A stretch of 64,000 bases of DNA from Bacillota bacterium (lineage in GTDB: Bacteria; Bacillota; UBA4882; UBA8346), in contig JAEYPR010000010.1 of assembly GCA_023410535.1 (NCBI GenBank), positions 186,001 to 250,000 of the forward strand, written 5' to 3'. The notes beneath the pieces were generated by a model. That model was given only the letters and a program-made list of their open reading frames with translations, did not search any database and was not told the origin of the DNA. Position 1 is the first letter of the stretch, and every line of letters begins with the position of its first letter. Positions 42,657 to 51,023 of this stretch are shown piece by piece. The translations under genes were made by a program, and so were the position numbers.

Positions 42657-43480
42657 AAGCGCAACTCCCATTGCGCTTTCAATTCGTCGCTATCGATCAC
42701 ATCCGGCCGGATTCCATAAGGCAGCAATACTTGCGCCAATTGCGTCACTACCGGCGGTTTGACATAGGCTGCTTTGAGTTTTTCCGGTTCCGCGAAGATC
42801 TGCCGCACACTGCCGTCCAGCCAAACCTGTCCTTGGGTCATCACGATAATCCGCTTGGCGTATTGGGCGACAATATGCATTTCATGCGTAACAATGATTA
42901 TGGTATGGCCAAGGGTCTCATTTAACATCTTTAAGAACTCCATGACCTCAATCGACTGCTTATAATCCTGTCCCGTGGTGGGTTCGTCGACGATGATCAC
43001 TTCCGGTTTCAAGGACAAGATGGAGGCGATGGCCACCCGTTGGCGCAGGCCTTTCGTTAAGAAAAACGGATGATCGGGGAATAATTCGGGTTTAATTCCG
43101 GCGATTTGGGCCGCTTCATTCACCCTGGCTTTGACTTCGGCTTCGGAAAGTCCGATATTGCGCGGGGCATAAGCGATTTCGTCATAAACGTTGTTATTGA
43201 AAATTTGATGGTCGGGATTTTGAAAAACATAACCGATCCGCTTGACCAACTCTTTTTGAATCCGATTTTTGGAAGTATCGATCCCGTCCACCAGAATCGT
43301 GCCGCTGGTTGGTTTGAGGATTCCATTGAGACACTTCGATAAGGTTGTCTTGCCACAGCCGTTTTGACCGATTAAGGCGACAAACTCGCCTTTTTCGATG
43401 TTCAAATTCACGTTGTTCAGGGCGTTGGTCCCGTCGCTATAGGTATAAATCAGCTTGTTGATCGCAATGATGTCAGCCAT
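42653..43480 (-). CDS. ECF transporter ATPase subunit (EcfA-type, atypical signature)
   Basis: About 275 residues. Walker A GQNGCGKTT (near 38-46), Q-loop FQNPDHQIF, Walker B VIIVDEPT and H-loop VTHEMH. The ABC signature reads FLTKGLRQRVAIAS instead of LSGGQxQR, keeping only the last glycine-x-arginine part. Paired with the next ATPase gene, which has a normal signature, as an asymmetric EcfA/A' dimer. Confidence 0.9.
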   Translation of the reverse strand: MADIIAINKLIYTYSDGTNALNNVNLNIEKGEFVALIGQNGCGKTTLSKCLNGILKPTSGTILVDGIDTSKNRIQKELVKRIGYVFQNPDHQIFNNNVYDEIAYAPRNIGLSEAEVKARVNEAAQIAGIKPELFPDHPFFLTKGLRQRVAIASILSLKPEVIIVDEPTTGQDYKQSIEVMEFLKMLNETLGHTIIIVTHEMHIVAQYAKRIIVMTQGQVWLDGSVRQIFAEPEKLKAAYVKPPVVTQLAQVLLPYGIRPDVIDSDELKAQWELRL

Positions 43481-44342
43481 CGGCCTGTACCCTCCGTTCT
43501 TCGACGATCGCCTGAATTTCGGCGACAATCGCGGCAAACTTTACCGGAGCCACTTTCGTGATTCCCTTTTTCTCATAGAGATGATACAAAAATTCGATGG
43601 ATTCGGGTACTTTTAAACCGTTTGCTTTGATTAACGGGATATCGCAGAAAAACCGGTCAGCGTCCTCATAACGGACGACTTCGCCGTGGTTCATCAGGAG
43701 AATTTTATCGGAAAGCTCGGCGATTTTTTCGATGTTATGCTCCACAACGATGACGGTAATCTTTAGTTCGCGTTTCATGATTTCCAGGAGTTCGAAAATA
43801 TCGTCCTTGGACTTGGGATCAAGCATCGAGGTGGGTTCATCCAAGATGATAATCTTCGGTTTCATCGCAATTACGCTGGCAATCGCGACCCGTTGCTTTT
43901 GACCGCCTGACAAATCATAAGGCGGTTTGTCCAAAAGGTCGCCGATGGACGTCAACCCGCTAACCCAAGCGATCCGCTCCTGGATTTCCGTTTCGTCGAT
44001 GCCGATGTTTTCAAGGCCAAACGCGATCTCCTCTTCCACGCTCATTGTCGTAAATTGGGCATCGGGATCGCTAAAAACCATCCCGATGTTTTCGGCAATC
44101 ACCCGCGAATCGTTATCTTTGATGTCTGCGCCGAAAAATCGCACCACGCCTTGATAGATGCCGGAAAAACTATTGGGGATGATCCCTTTGATGCAAGAAA
44201 CCAGCGTCGTTTTGCCCGACTCGTTGGAACCCACCACCCCTAAAAAGATGTTCTCAGGGATGGCGAGATTAATATTTTTCAGGGCATTTTCTTCGGTATC
44301 GAAATATTTCCAAGCTAAGTTCTCAATCTCTATGGCATTCAT
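43473..44342 (-). CDS. ECF transporter ATPase subunit
   Basis: 289 residues. Walker A GSNESGKTT, FSDPDAQF Q-loop, canonical signature DLSGGQKQRVAIAS, Walker B IIILDEPTSMLDPKS, VVEHN switch. It partners the atypical ATPase with which it overlaps by eight bases. Together with EcfT and the S component it forms one energy-coupling-factor importer. Confidence 0.92.
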   Translation of the reverse strand: MNAIEIENLAWKYFDTEENALKNINLAIPENIFLGVVGSNESGKTTLVSCIKGIIPNSFSGIYQGVVRFFGADIKDNDSRVIAENIGMVFSDPDAQFTTMSVEEEIAFGLENIGIDETEIQERIAWVSGLTSIGDLLDKPPYDLSGGQKQRVAIASVIAMKPKIIILDEPTSMLDPKSKDDIFELLEIMKRELKITVIVVEHNIEKIAELSDKILLMNHGEVVRYEDADRFFCDIPLIKANGLKVPESIEFLYHLYEKKGITKVAPVKFAAIVAEIQAIVEERRVQADG

Positions 44343-44344
44343 CG

Positions 44345-45232
44345 TTACGACCTTCCCCTCAGCAGCTGCAAAAAGTAGCTATCAATCGGCGAGTGGCTCA
44401 AAGCAAACAGATTGCTACTTAATTGAAGATAAACCACACCGGCGAATAACAAAATGACCAAACCGGCAATCAGGTAGTCCCAACCTTGAGTCCGCATGTT
44501 ATGGGACAAATAATCGGGGCGTTTTTTGCCGCGATAGGTTCCTTGCAGGACCGTACCTTTGGAGTATAACGCCACGCTAATATCTTCCGACCGTCGGATC
44601 GCCAAGGTGAATAAGGGAATCATATACATGCAGTAATGCTTGACCTTTCCCGCCAACGACAATTCCGTCATATCCAACCCGCGGGCTTGCTCCGCTTCCC
44701 GGATGATCCGGTAGTCCTCCATAAAAACTCCCGCCGAACGCAAGGACAATCCGATAAAATAAGTGACCGCGAAAGGAATTTTCATGTTCCTGAAAGCGAC
44801 CAGTATGTCTTTCTCCCGGTTGGTCGAAAAATAAAAAATGGACGAGAAAACCAAGGTGATAATCCGGACATAAATGCACAACGCCCAGATCATTGAGCCG
44901 TAGTAGAGCTTCAGCGACCCGATTTCGGCCAAAGTAAATTCCCGCCCTTGTTTATTGGGGAATAACGTGTAGGTAAATGCGATAAATATTCCGACTGTGA
45001 CCACCATGGGCAGGTAGATTTTTAACTGTTTCAAATCGACTTTCGCATAAACGAACAATCCCAGCAGCAGCAGGAGGAATATCAGATTGACCTCCGGACG
45101 CTCAATAAACAGGGGCATAAATCCTGTCGTAAGGAAAATGATGAGCCTTACGACAGGATGGAGTTTATAAATTGGTGACTGTGTCGGGACAAATCCTAAG
45201 ATTGTTTTTTGCATCTTCGCGTTTCTTGACAT
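44345..45232 (-). CDS. ECF transporter transmembrane subunit EcfT
   Basis: 295 residues with five to six membrane helices and the EcfT coupling helices carrying the Ala-Arg-Gly type motifs: EAEQARGLDM (near 187) and SVALYSKGTVLQGT (near 225). Connects the ATPases to the substrate-binding S component. RBS GAGGTG five bases before the ATG; 23 bases after the S-component gene. Confidence 0.9.
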   Translation of the reverse strand: MSRNAKMQKTILGFVPTQSPIYKLHPVVRLIIFLTTGFMPLFIERPEVNLIFLLLLLGLFVYAKVDLKQLKIYLPMVVTVGIFIAFTYTLFPNKQGREFTLAEIGSLKLYYGSMIWALCIYVRIITLVFSSIFYFSTNREKDILVAFRNMKIPFAVTYFIGLSLRSAGVFMEDYRIIREAEQARGLDMTELSLAGKVKHYCMYMIPLFTLAIRRSEDISVALYSKGTVLQGTYRGKKRPDYLSHNMRTQGWDYLIAGLVILLFAGVVYLQLSSNLFALSHSPIDSYFLQLLRGRS

Positions 45233-45255
45233 ACCGTCACCTCATGATGGTAGAA

Positions 45256-45861
45256 TTACGCCCAGAACCCTTTGCAGAACGTTTTGGTCTTCATGACAAT
45301 CGGGGAAATGAATTTCAGCATAATGACGCCCAAGATCCACGATGCCACGGAGTTGCCTAAAAACCAGCCCAAAAAGACGGTTAAATGCGCTTCGGGAGTG
45401 ATTAAGCCAAACGCCCGCAACACGGTGCTGCCCCAAGCGGCGCCAATAATGTTGGAGATGATAATTCCAAATACGGTGAAGACCGTCCAATCCTTTTTGG
45501 TAGTCAACCGGGGATCGGCGCCCAACATCCGGAAAGCCAAGCCGCCCACAATTCCTTGGGCCAAGTTACCGGGGATGTAAGCCAATGATACCGGTAACGC
45601 CGCTGAACCGGAGATAGCGTTGGAGATGATCGGGAAAACAATCGAAGCGACGCCCCCCCAACCACCATACCAAATGCTGCTGACCGCTTGAATCGCTTGT
45701 CCCGGCCAAAATGCGGAGACGAAGCCAAGGGGTACCGCGATACTGCCAAACGTTCCGACGACCACGCCCACCCCGGTAAACAAGGCCATCATCACAAAAT
45801 GAGAAAGACTGGGTTTGCGGATCTCGCCGGGTAGGCTCTGCCAAACGCCTTTGAAACTCAT
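45256..45861 (-). CDS. ECF transporter substrate-specificity (S) component, substrate unknown
   Basis: About 201 residues, six predicted membrane helices, no catalytic motif; size and position just upstream of EcfT identify it as the S component. It does not look like the riboflavin (RibU), biotin (BioY), thiamine (ThiT) or cobalt (CbiM) types. Its place among ygeX, ygeY, racemase and hydantoinase genes suggests a ureide, hydantoin or diaminopropionate-like ligand (inference). ATG 45861 has AGGAG nine bases upstream. Confidence 0.82.
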   Translation of the reverse strand: MSFKGVWQSLPGEIRKPSLSHFVMMALFTGVGVVVGTFGSIAVPLGFVSAFWPGQAIQAVSSIWYGGWGGVASIVFPIISNAISGSAALPVSLAYIPGNLAQGIVGGLAFRMLGADPRLTTKKDWTVFTVFGIIISNIIGAAWGSTVLRAFGLITPEAHLTVFLGWFLGNSVASWILGVIMLKFISPIVMKTKTFCKGFWA

Positions 45862-45919
45862 GAAGACCAACTCCTTTTTGATGTGTTTATATTAAGACCC
45901 GTTTTATAACGTGTCTTAT

Positions 45920-47092
45920 TCACGTTAAGCTCTCCAGGATTCCGTAATACCCTTTACAGGCCCCGGTCAACTGCGTTATCTCGACGTATTCGTCGACAAT
46001 ATGCGCCAAATTTTCACGACTGGGTCCGAATCCCACGGTGGGAATACCTTTGATCCCTGCGTAGAAGCTGCCGTTGGTGCAAAATGAATAAGCTTTGAGC
46101 TCAACCGGTTGATTGAACACTTTTTGCAAACCGGCCGCGACCTTCCGGACCAGTAGATGGTCCCGATCCATTACCCAAGCCGGGAAGAAACGTTCCCCCG
46201 CAATGGTCGCCCCGGTGTAACACGTTTCTTGGCCATAGGCGATCTGAACTTTGGCCGCTGCCGCTTCCCCCAGGGTTTCAATCAACCGTTGCAACGGCGC
46301 CAAGACCGTCGCGGCATCCTCGCCCACGACCGTGCGCCGGTCAAAGGTCGCCTTGCAGTAATTGGGAACCACCGACGCCCCGGGATACGGCGCCGATTGA
46401 ATATCGGTCAATTCCAAAATCCCTTTTCCCAACAACGGATGGGTTGCGGGCGTTAGTTTGCGGATCGCCGCGATCAGTTGGCACATGGCGTACACAGCGT
46501 TTTTCCCCTTTTCCGGGTTGGAAGAATGGACGCTTTCGCCGAAAGTCTCCAGCGTAAGTTCGGCCCGGCCCCGTTGTCCGATGTTTAGGTTCAGTTCGGA
46601 CGCTTCGCCGATGATCACCAAATCCGGTTGGATCAGTTCCGCAATTTTGGTGGCGCCGATTCCTTCAAAACACTCCTCGTGCACCACCCCGGCAATGGTA
46701 ATTTCGCCTGCGAAATCCTTGCCGGTCGTCGCGGCAAACTCCGCCACCGCCACGACCATTGCGCTCAAAGCGCCTTTCATATCTGACGCGCCGCGGCCAT
46801 AGATCTTTTGCTCCCGGATCTCCCCGCCAAAAGGATCGACTGACCATTGACCGGGATTGTCAACCGGAACCGTGTCGATGTGCGCGTCCAACAATAACTT
46901 GGGGCCGTTGCGCTTGCCGCGCATGGTCGCCATAATGCTACCGTAAGCGTCAATACTTACCTCGTCAAACTGCAATTCCGCAAAGGTCCGGTGTAAGAAC
47001 TCGACCAATTCCCGCTCCTGACCGGAATAACTTGGCAACCGGATTAATTGCCGACACAAGGGAACCACTTTATTTTCCCAATCCGTCTCCAT
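45920..47092 (-). CDS. M20-family metallopeptidase/deacetylase, YgeY-like
   Basis: About 390 residues. Zinc-site motifs: LLDAHIDTVP (near 66), YGRGASDMKGALSA (near 100), VVHEECFEGIG (catalytic and ligand glutamates, near 133) and a C-terminal histidine. Closest by motif and context to YgeY, which adjoins ygeX in E. coli and acts in anaerobic purine/ureide breakdown. ATG 47092 overlaps the ygeX end by 23 bases. Confidence 0.87.
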   Translation of the reverse strand: METDWENKVVPLCRQLIRLPSYSGQERELVEFLHRTFAELQFDEVSIDAYGSIMATMRGKRNGPKLLLDAHIDTVPVDNPGQWSVDPFGGEIREQKIYGRGASDMKGALSAMVVAVAEFAATTGKDFAGEITIAGVVHEECFEGIGATKIAELIQPDLVIIGEASELNLNIGQRGRAELTLETFGESVHSSNPEKGKNAVYAMCQLIAAIRKLTPATHPLLGKGILELTDIQSAPYPGASVVPNYCKATFDRRTVVGEDAATVLAPLQRLIETLGEAAAAKVQIAYGQETCYTGATIAGERFFPAWVMDRDHLLVRKVAAGLQKVFNQPVELKAYSFCTNGSFYAGIKGIPTVGFGPSRENLAHIVDEYVEITQLTGACKGYYGILESLT

Positions 47093-48299
47093 AGCGGATC
47101 GCCTCTCTTTCGTCGGGATAAGCGCCATACCAAACAATCCGGCGATACATCGTTTGATCGGTATCGCCTTCGGTACTGAAGGTGACAACTTTGGAAGCGC
47201 CGTCTAATTGCAGCGCGGTTTTTAGGGCAGGGTCTTGCGCCAAATATGCCAACAGCCCGATGGCGACCGCGCCCGATTCGCCCGAAGTCACTGCGGGATC
47301 GCCGGGCAACGGATTCCCCAGGATCCGCATGCCGTTGGCCGTGACCCAATCCGGCGCCGATACGAAATAATCGCCTTGTTCCTTAAGGATCTGCCAGGAC
47401 ACCGGGTTGGGGACTCCACAACACAACCCGGCCATGATGGAATTCATCGCGTCGGTCACTGCGATTTCCCGGCCACTGCGAATTGAGCGGTAGAAACAGT
47501 CCGCTTGATCGGGCTCCACAATAATGATCAACGGCGGGGCTTCTTTAAAAAATGTCTTGAAGATAAACGTCATCACCGCCGCAAAAGCGCCTACGCCCGC
47601 TTGTAAGAAAATATGGGTCGGTCTGACTCCGTTTAGTTGATTTAACACCTCAACCGCCATGGTTCCGTATCCTTGCATGATCCAAAGCGGAACTTCCCGG
47701 CAACCCAAACATTCGGTATCCTGAATCATCAGCCAGTTGTGGGCATCGGCTAATTCGGCCAGACGATTGACGGTATCGTCATAATTGCGATCCGTCACCA
47801 CCACTTCACTGCCTAAATCACGGATATTTTGGCAGCGTTCCGGCGTTGTCCCTTTCGGCATATGGATCGTGGCGGGATAACCGAGTTGTTTGGCTACCCA
47901 GGCGACGCCTTTGCCGTGATTCCCGTCGGTGGCGGCGGCAAACTTCAGGTCGGGTAATTGCGCCTTGCGTTCCGGCGCCTGCAAATACCCGAAATCAATC
48001 GTCTCGATATTTTGGTTCAGCGTTTGGGCCAACCGTTTACAGATGGCATACGATGCGCCCAAGACCTTAAAAGCATTTAAACCGAAGCGCGACGACTCGT
48101 CTTTGACATATACTTCATTTAGCCCCAGTTCGTTCGCGAAATGCTCCAACCGTCGCAACGGGGTTTCCGAATATTGGGGAATGGTCCGGTGAAAGCGCCG
48201 CACTTGTTCCATTTCGTCCAGATTGAAATAGTCAAACCCGATTTGATTGATTTCATTGTTGACATTGATATTTCTGACCCATTGAATCGGTTGTTTCAT
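47070..48299 (-). CDS. ygeX: 2,3-diaminopropionate ammonia-lyase
   Basis: PLP enzyme converting D- or L-2,3-diaminopropionate (and D-serine) to pyruvate and ammonia. 409 residues, fold type II. PLP lysine in FGLNAFKVLGASY (near 77), ATDGNHGKGVA, and phosphate loop QAGVGAFAAV. Matches DAP ammonia-lyase rather than plain threonine/serine dehydratase by the N-terminal RTIPQYSETPL and the CGVPNPVSW segment. First gene of the island. Confidence 0.92.
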   Translation of the reverse strand: MKQPIQWVRNINVNNEINQIGFDYFNLDEMEQVRRFHRTIPQYSETPLRRLEHFANELGLNEVYVKDESSRFGLNAFKVLGASYAICKRLAQTLNQNIETIDFGYLQAPERKAQLPDLKFAAATDGNHGKGVAWVAKQLGYPATIHMPKGTTPERCQNIRDLGSEVVVTDRNYDDTVNRLAELADAHNWLMIQDTECLGCREVPLWIMQGYGTMAVEVLNQLNGVRPTHIFLQAGVGAFAAVMTFIFKTFFKEAPPLIIIVEPDQADCFYRSIRSGREIAVTDAMNSIMAGLCCGVPNPVSWQILKEQGDYFVSAPDWVTANGMRILGNPLPGDPAVTSGESGAVAIGLLAYLAQDPALKTALQLDGASKVVTFSTEGDTDQTMYRRIVWYGAYPDEREAIRYGDGLGK

Positions 48300-48401
48300 G
48301 TTTGCCTCTGTTATCTTTACGTTGCATTCTTGAAAATAGGTGACAATTAACTAACAAAAACTTACATTTTGATAATTATTATTAGCTTAATATCTCTGTT
48401 T

Positions 48402-48415
48402 TGAAAGCGTTTCTA
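48402..48415 (-). promoter_or_regulatory. Possible cre (CcpA) site in the ygeX leader
   Basis: TGAAAGCGTTTCTA contains the palindromic core GAAA-CGC-TTTC (complement strand) and differs from the Bacillus cre consensus at the outer right positions. It lies about 35 bases downstream of the likely start site, where CcpA acts as a roadblock. Confidence 0.4.
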
Positions 48416-48425
48416 GTAATTTATT

Positions 48426-48481
48426 GACATCACTATTACATCACCATGACATCATTATAGCAAGACCAACACAATTTTCAA
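48426..48481 (-). promoter_or_regulatory. ygeX promoter with three 11-bp direct repeats
   Basis: TTGAAA (48476-48481), a 16-bp spacer and TATAAT (48454-48459) form a sigma-A-like promoter about 150 bases upstream of ygeX. Immediately downstream, TGATGTC/A recurs three times with an exact 11-bp period (48448-48454, 48437-48443 and 48426-48432), one helical turn apart, spanning the transcription start. This arrangement suggests an operator; which protein binds it is unknown. No -24/-12 (GG-N10-GC) promoter was found. Confidence 0.6.
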
Positions 48482-48542
48482 TGTTTTTCACGGAAAACAC
48501 CGGATTTACCCGAACAGTTCCGAAAAAGTGTTTTGTTTTAAA

Positions 48543-48615
48543 AAAAAATTCTCAAAGTGAGAATTTTTGATGATGAATCAATGCCAATAAAAAAACCGCC
48601 CGAAGCGGTTTTCTT
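48543..48615 (-). terminator. Tandem terminators after the YgeV-like regulator gene
   Basis: First, AAAACCGC-ttcggg-CGGTTTTTTTATT (about 48590-48611). Then a perfect 11-bp hairpin, AAAAATTCTCA/TGAGAATTTTT with CTT loop (about 48545-48569), also followed by Ts on the minus strand. They separate the regulator transcript from ygeX. Confidence 0.8.
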
Positions 48616-48636
48616 TGATATCATTAGTTTTATTCA

Positions 48637-50352
48637 TTATTCGCCGAGGGTATAGGTTTTGGCTTCACGGATTCCGTATTTTTGCAATTTGCGATATAAG
48701 GTTGCCGCGCTGATCCCCAACACCTTGGCCACCTTGCGTTTGCCATCGGTGCTGTTTCCGTAGCGATCCAGCGCTTTTTTGATGGTGTTTTTTTCGAGCG
48801 TTTCCAAGTCAAACGAATCGACATTACTTTGATCATCAACCTTCAGCAGATCGTTAATATCCGCTGCCGTAACCGACCCGCTCTGATTGGTCACGACAAT
48901 AAAACTGATGATGTTTTCCATCTCGCGGACATTACCCAACCACGAATAGTCCAACAGCAGCGCGTAGGCTTTATCGTCAATGGTGATTTGTTTCCGTTCC
49001 AAATACGCGTATCGGTCTAAAAAATAGCGGATCAAAATGGGAATGTCGTTCCGGCGCTCCCGCAAAGGCGGTATGGTAAGGGTAAATGGATAAAAAAGAT
49101 AATACAAGTCCTTGCGGAACCGGTTTTCGCCGATCAGCTCCTCAAGGTTTTTGCTGGAAGAAGCGATCACCCGCCCGGAAAAACGGTTTTTGTCGCTGAA
49201 TAATTGCAGCAACTCCCCTTGAATCCGCAACGGTAGATCGGCGACTTCGTCCAAGAACAACGTCCCTTCCTTTAACAGCTCGATTTTGCTTAAATTATTA
49301 TTTTCCGAGTTGCCAAAGATCTCTTGTTCCAAAATGGATTCAATCACCCCGGAACAGGTGATGGTGATAAACGGATGATCCCGGTGGACACTTTCGCTAT
49401 GAATCGCCCGGGCCAAAATTTCTTTGCCGGTGCCGCTTTCACCGTAAATTAAAATATTCTTATTCGTTTTAGCCAAGGTTTGGGCTTGTTCTTTCAATTG
49501 GAGCGTTTTAGGGTCTTCGCCGATAATCGTGGCGAAACTGTACTTTTCCTTGGTCTGACCGATAAATTTCTCCTGAATGGCGGCAATATCCTGAAAAATA
49601 TACACTTTGCCGTAATTGCTCTCGTCGATACTGATCGGGTAGGAGTACCCCAATAGACGGATTTTCCGTTTTTGAATCCGCGCGATATACTCCCGGTCCG
49701 CCAGGTTCTTTTTTTGTCCTCCCGCAATGATGCGAAATTCATTGATTTTATAGAGATAATCCAATTGTTTTTTACTATTGCCGAAAATTTTTTCCGCCGC
49801 TTGGTTTACGTATTTGAGAGTGTTGTCGGCATGAACGATCACCACGCCTTGTTCGACAAATTGCATTACTTTCTCCAACATCTGGGAGGTGGCGATGATT
49901 GACTGATAGTTTTTGACTTCCCCGACTTTGGAGGCGATCAGCTCAGCGATTTTTTGAAGAAAATCCATATAGTTCTCTAAATCCTGAAAGATAAAGGCCT
50001 TCTGTTCTTCTTTAAAACAAGCCAGCGCGATGGCGCCGATCGCCTCCTGATCCAGGATAATCGGGCAACACATCTCAAACAACTCTTTGCAACTGCCGCA
50101 ACTGGGACATTGTTGGCAAATAGCGTGTTCGCGAGGGTTTTGGATGATCAGCATCTGCTTGTTTTCCAGCACCCATTTGAAACCGGTCCCTTCGCTTTCA
50201 ATATAGGTTCCGACCCGGTCGGTGAATTTCCCCGTTCCGGCGATCCGAAACAACCGCTGATCGACAATGTCCACGTCTACTTTGAGAATGCTCGCTAAAA
50301 CCTGAGCATATTGTTTGACGTCCGCTTCAACTTTTTGCAACTGCGACTGCAT
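48637..50352 (-). CDS. YgeV-like transcriptional regulator: sensor domain, PAS, AAA+ without GAFTGA, Fis-type HTH
   Basis: 571 residues. The N-terminal sensor (1-150) resembles E. coli YgeV, with ASILKVDVDIVD and a cysteine cluster C79-x2-C82-x2-C85-x2-C88 plus C95/C96. Next come a PAS domain (about 160-270), an AAA+ domain (about 285-510; Walker A GESGTGKE, Walker B GTLFLDEVADLP), and a Fis-type HTH at the C-terminus (KVAKVLGISAATLYRKLQKYG). The GAFTGA loop that contacts sigma-54 is missing: after EIFG the chain goes NSENNNLSKIELL and straight to Walker B. It precedes the ygeX island on the same strand and is the likely controller. Confidence 0.87.
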   Translation of the reverse strand: MQSQLQKVEADVKQYAQVLASILKVDVDIVDQRLFRIAGTGKFTDRVGTYIESEGTGFKWVLENKQMLIIQNPREHAICQQCPSCGSCKELFEMCCPIILDQEAIGAIALACFKEEQKAFIFQDLENYMDFLQKIAELIASKVGEVKNYQSIIATSQMLEKVMQFVEQGVVIVHADNTLKYVNQAAEKIFGNSKKQLDYLYKINEFRIIAGGQKKNLADREYIARIQKRKIRLLGYSYPISIDESNYGKVYIFQDIAAIQEKFIGQTKEKYSFATIIGEDPKTLQLKEQAQTLAKTNKNILIYGESGTGKEILARAIHSESVHRDHPFITITCSGVIESILEQEIFGNSENNNLSKIELLKEGTLFLDEVADLPLRIQGELLQLFSDKNRFSGRVIASSSKNLEELIGENRFRKDLYYLFYPFTLTIPPLRERRNDIPILIRYFLDRYAYLERKQITIDDKAYALLLDYSWLGNVREMENIISFIVVTNQSGSVTAADINDLLKVDDQSNVDSFDLETLEKNTIKKALDRYGNSTDGKRKVAKVLGISAATLYRKLQKYGIREAKTYTLGE

Positions 50353-50663
50353 AATCGTGATTCTCCTCGCGGCAATGCTGCGTTATGATGAAGGCGCTCA
50401 AGGCAATCATCATTTCACCCTTTGACGCCCTTTGCTTTTATTCTACACTAAGTCCCTGTATCCCGCAATTTATGTTCAAACTGTTTGGAAATGGCGAAAC
50501 AGGCATTGCGCAACCTGTCAAGTTATACTCGTGGAAAATATTTCAAGGAAAATGTTGATAATTCGCTCTTGACGGATGACTCCTTGCTCGTCCTACCCTG
50601 GAATTGGGCTGTTCGCTAAAATGGCTGGGTGATAATTTTCAGATATTTCGAGCTTTTTTACGC
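50353..50663. other. Intergenic stretch, no recognisable element
   Basis: Divergent region between the YgeV-like gene and the DnaA domain I gene. Apart from an imperfect inverted repeat near 50395-50435 no gene, RNA motif or clear promoter is seen. Confidence 0.4.
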
Positions 50664-50693
50664 TTGGACAAACTCCAGGGCTTCGGCTATCAT
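50664..50693 (+). promoter_or_regulatory. Candidate promoter of the DnaA domain I gene
   Basis: TTGGAC (50664-50669), an 18-bp spacer and TATCAT (50688-50693), ending 36 bases before the ATG. Confidence 0.45.
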
Positions 50694-50729
50694 AGTTCTC
50701 CGGAGACAAAATCGCGGAGGTTATCGGAG

Positions 50730-51023
50730 ATGTCGACCAACCCATATTGTACGCCTTTTGCCAATGAGGAGCGGTTTTGGAATGAAATAAAACACGCGTT
50801 AATACCGGCTGTTCGGCTCGAAAGTTATACAACCTGGATTGCGCCGTTACAACTGTTGGAGCTGGATACCGAAGTGCGAAAGGTAGTGATCGGAGCTCCG
50901 AATGATCTGGTCCGGGACTGGCTGGACCTTCGTTACCGGCCGTTATTTATCACAGCGATCGAGACGGTTTTGGGGAGTGGCGGTTATCAAGTACTGTTTG
51001 TAGCGCAGCAGCGTTGGTATTGA
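50730..51023 (+). CDS. Stand-alone DnaA domain I (DnaA_N) protein
   Basis: 97 residues from ATG 50730 with CGGAGG nine bases upstream. After about 12 leader residues the whole chain is a DnaA N-terminal domain: FWNEI at 16-20, SYTTWIAPL at 32-40, APNDLVRDWL at 56-65 and RY at 69-70, ending near the end of domain I. No AAA+ or DNA-binding domain follows. Domain I of DnaA mediates self-association and contacts DnaB helicase and regulators, so a free copy could titrate or bridge these partners (inference). No dnaA or dnaN is nearby, and no decayed AAA+ sequence is visible downstream. Confidence 0.85.
   Translation: MSTNPYCTPFANEERFWNEIKHALIPAVRLESYTTWIAPLQLLELDTEVRKVVIGAPNDLVRDWLDLRYRPLFITAIETVLGSGGYQVLFVAQQRWY

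Noticed and set aside
48300..48636. A sigma-54 -24/-12 promoter upstream of ygeX
   Set aside because: No GG-N10-GC pair with the right surroundings; the only GG/GC pair near TTGGTCTTGC has the wrong spacing, and the regulator lacks GAFTGA.
50604..50729. Longer start for the DnaA domain I protein
   Set aside because: The extension is not similar to DnaA and covers the candidate promoter; ATG 50730 has a well-placed CGGAGG.
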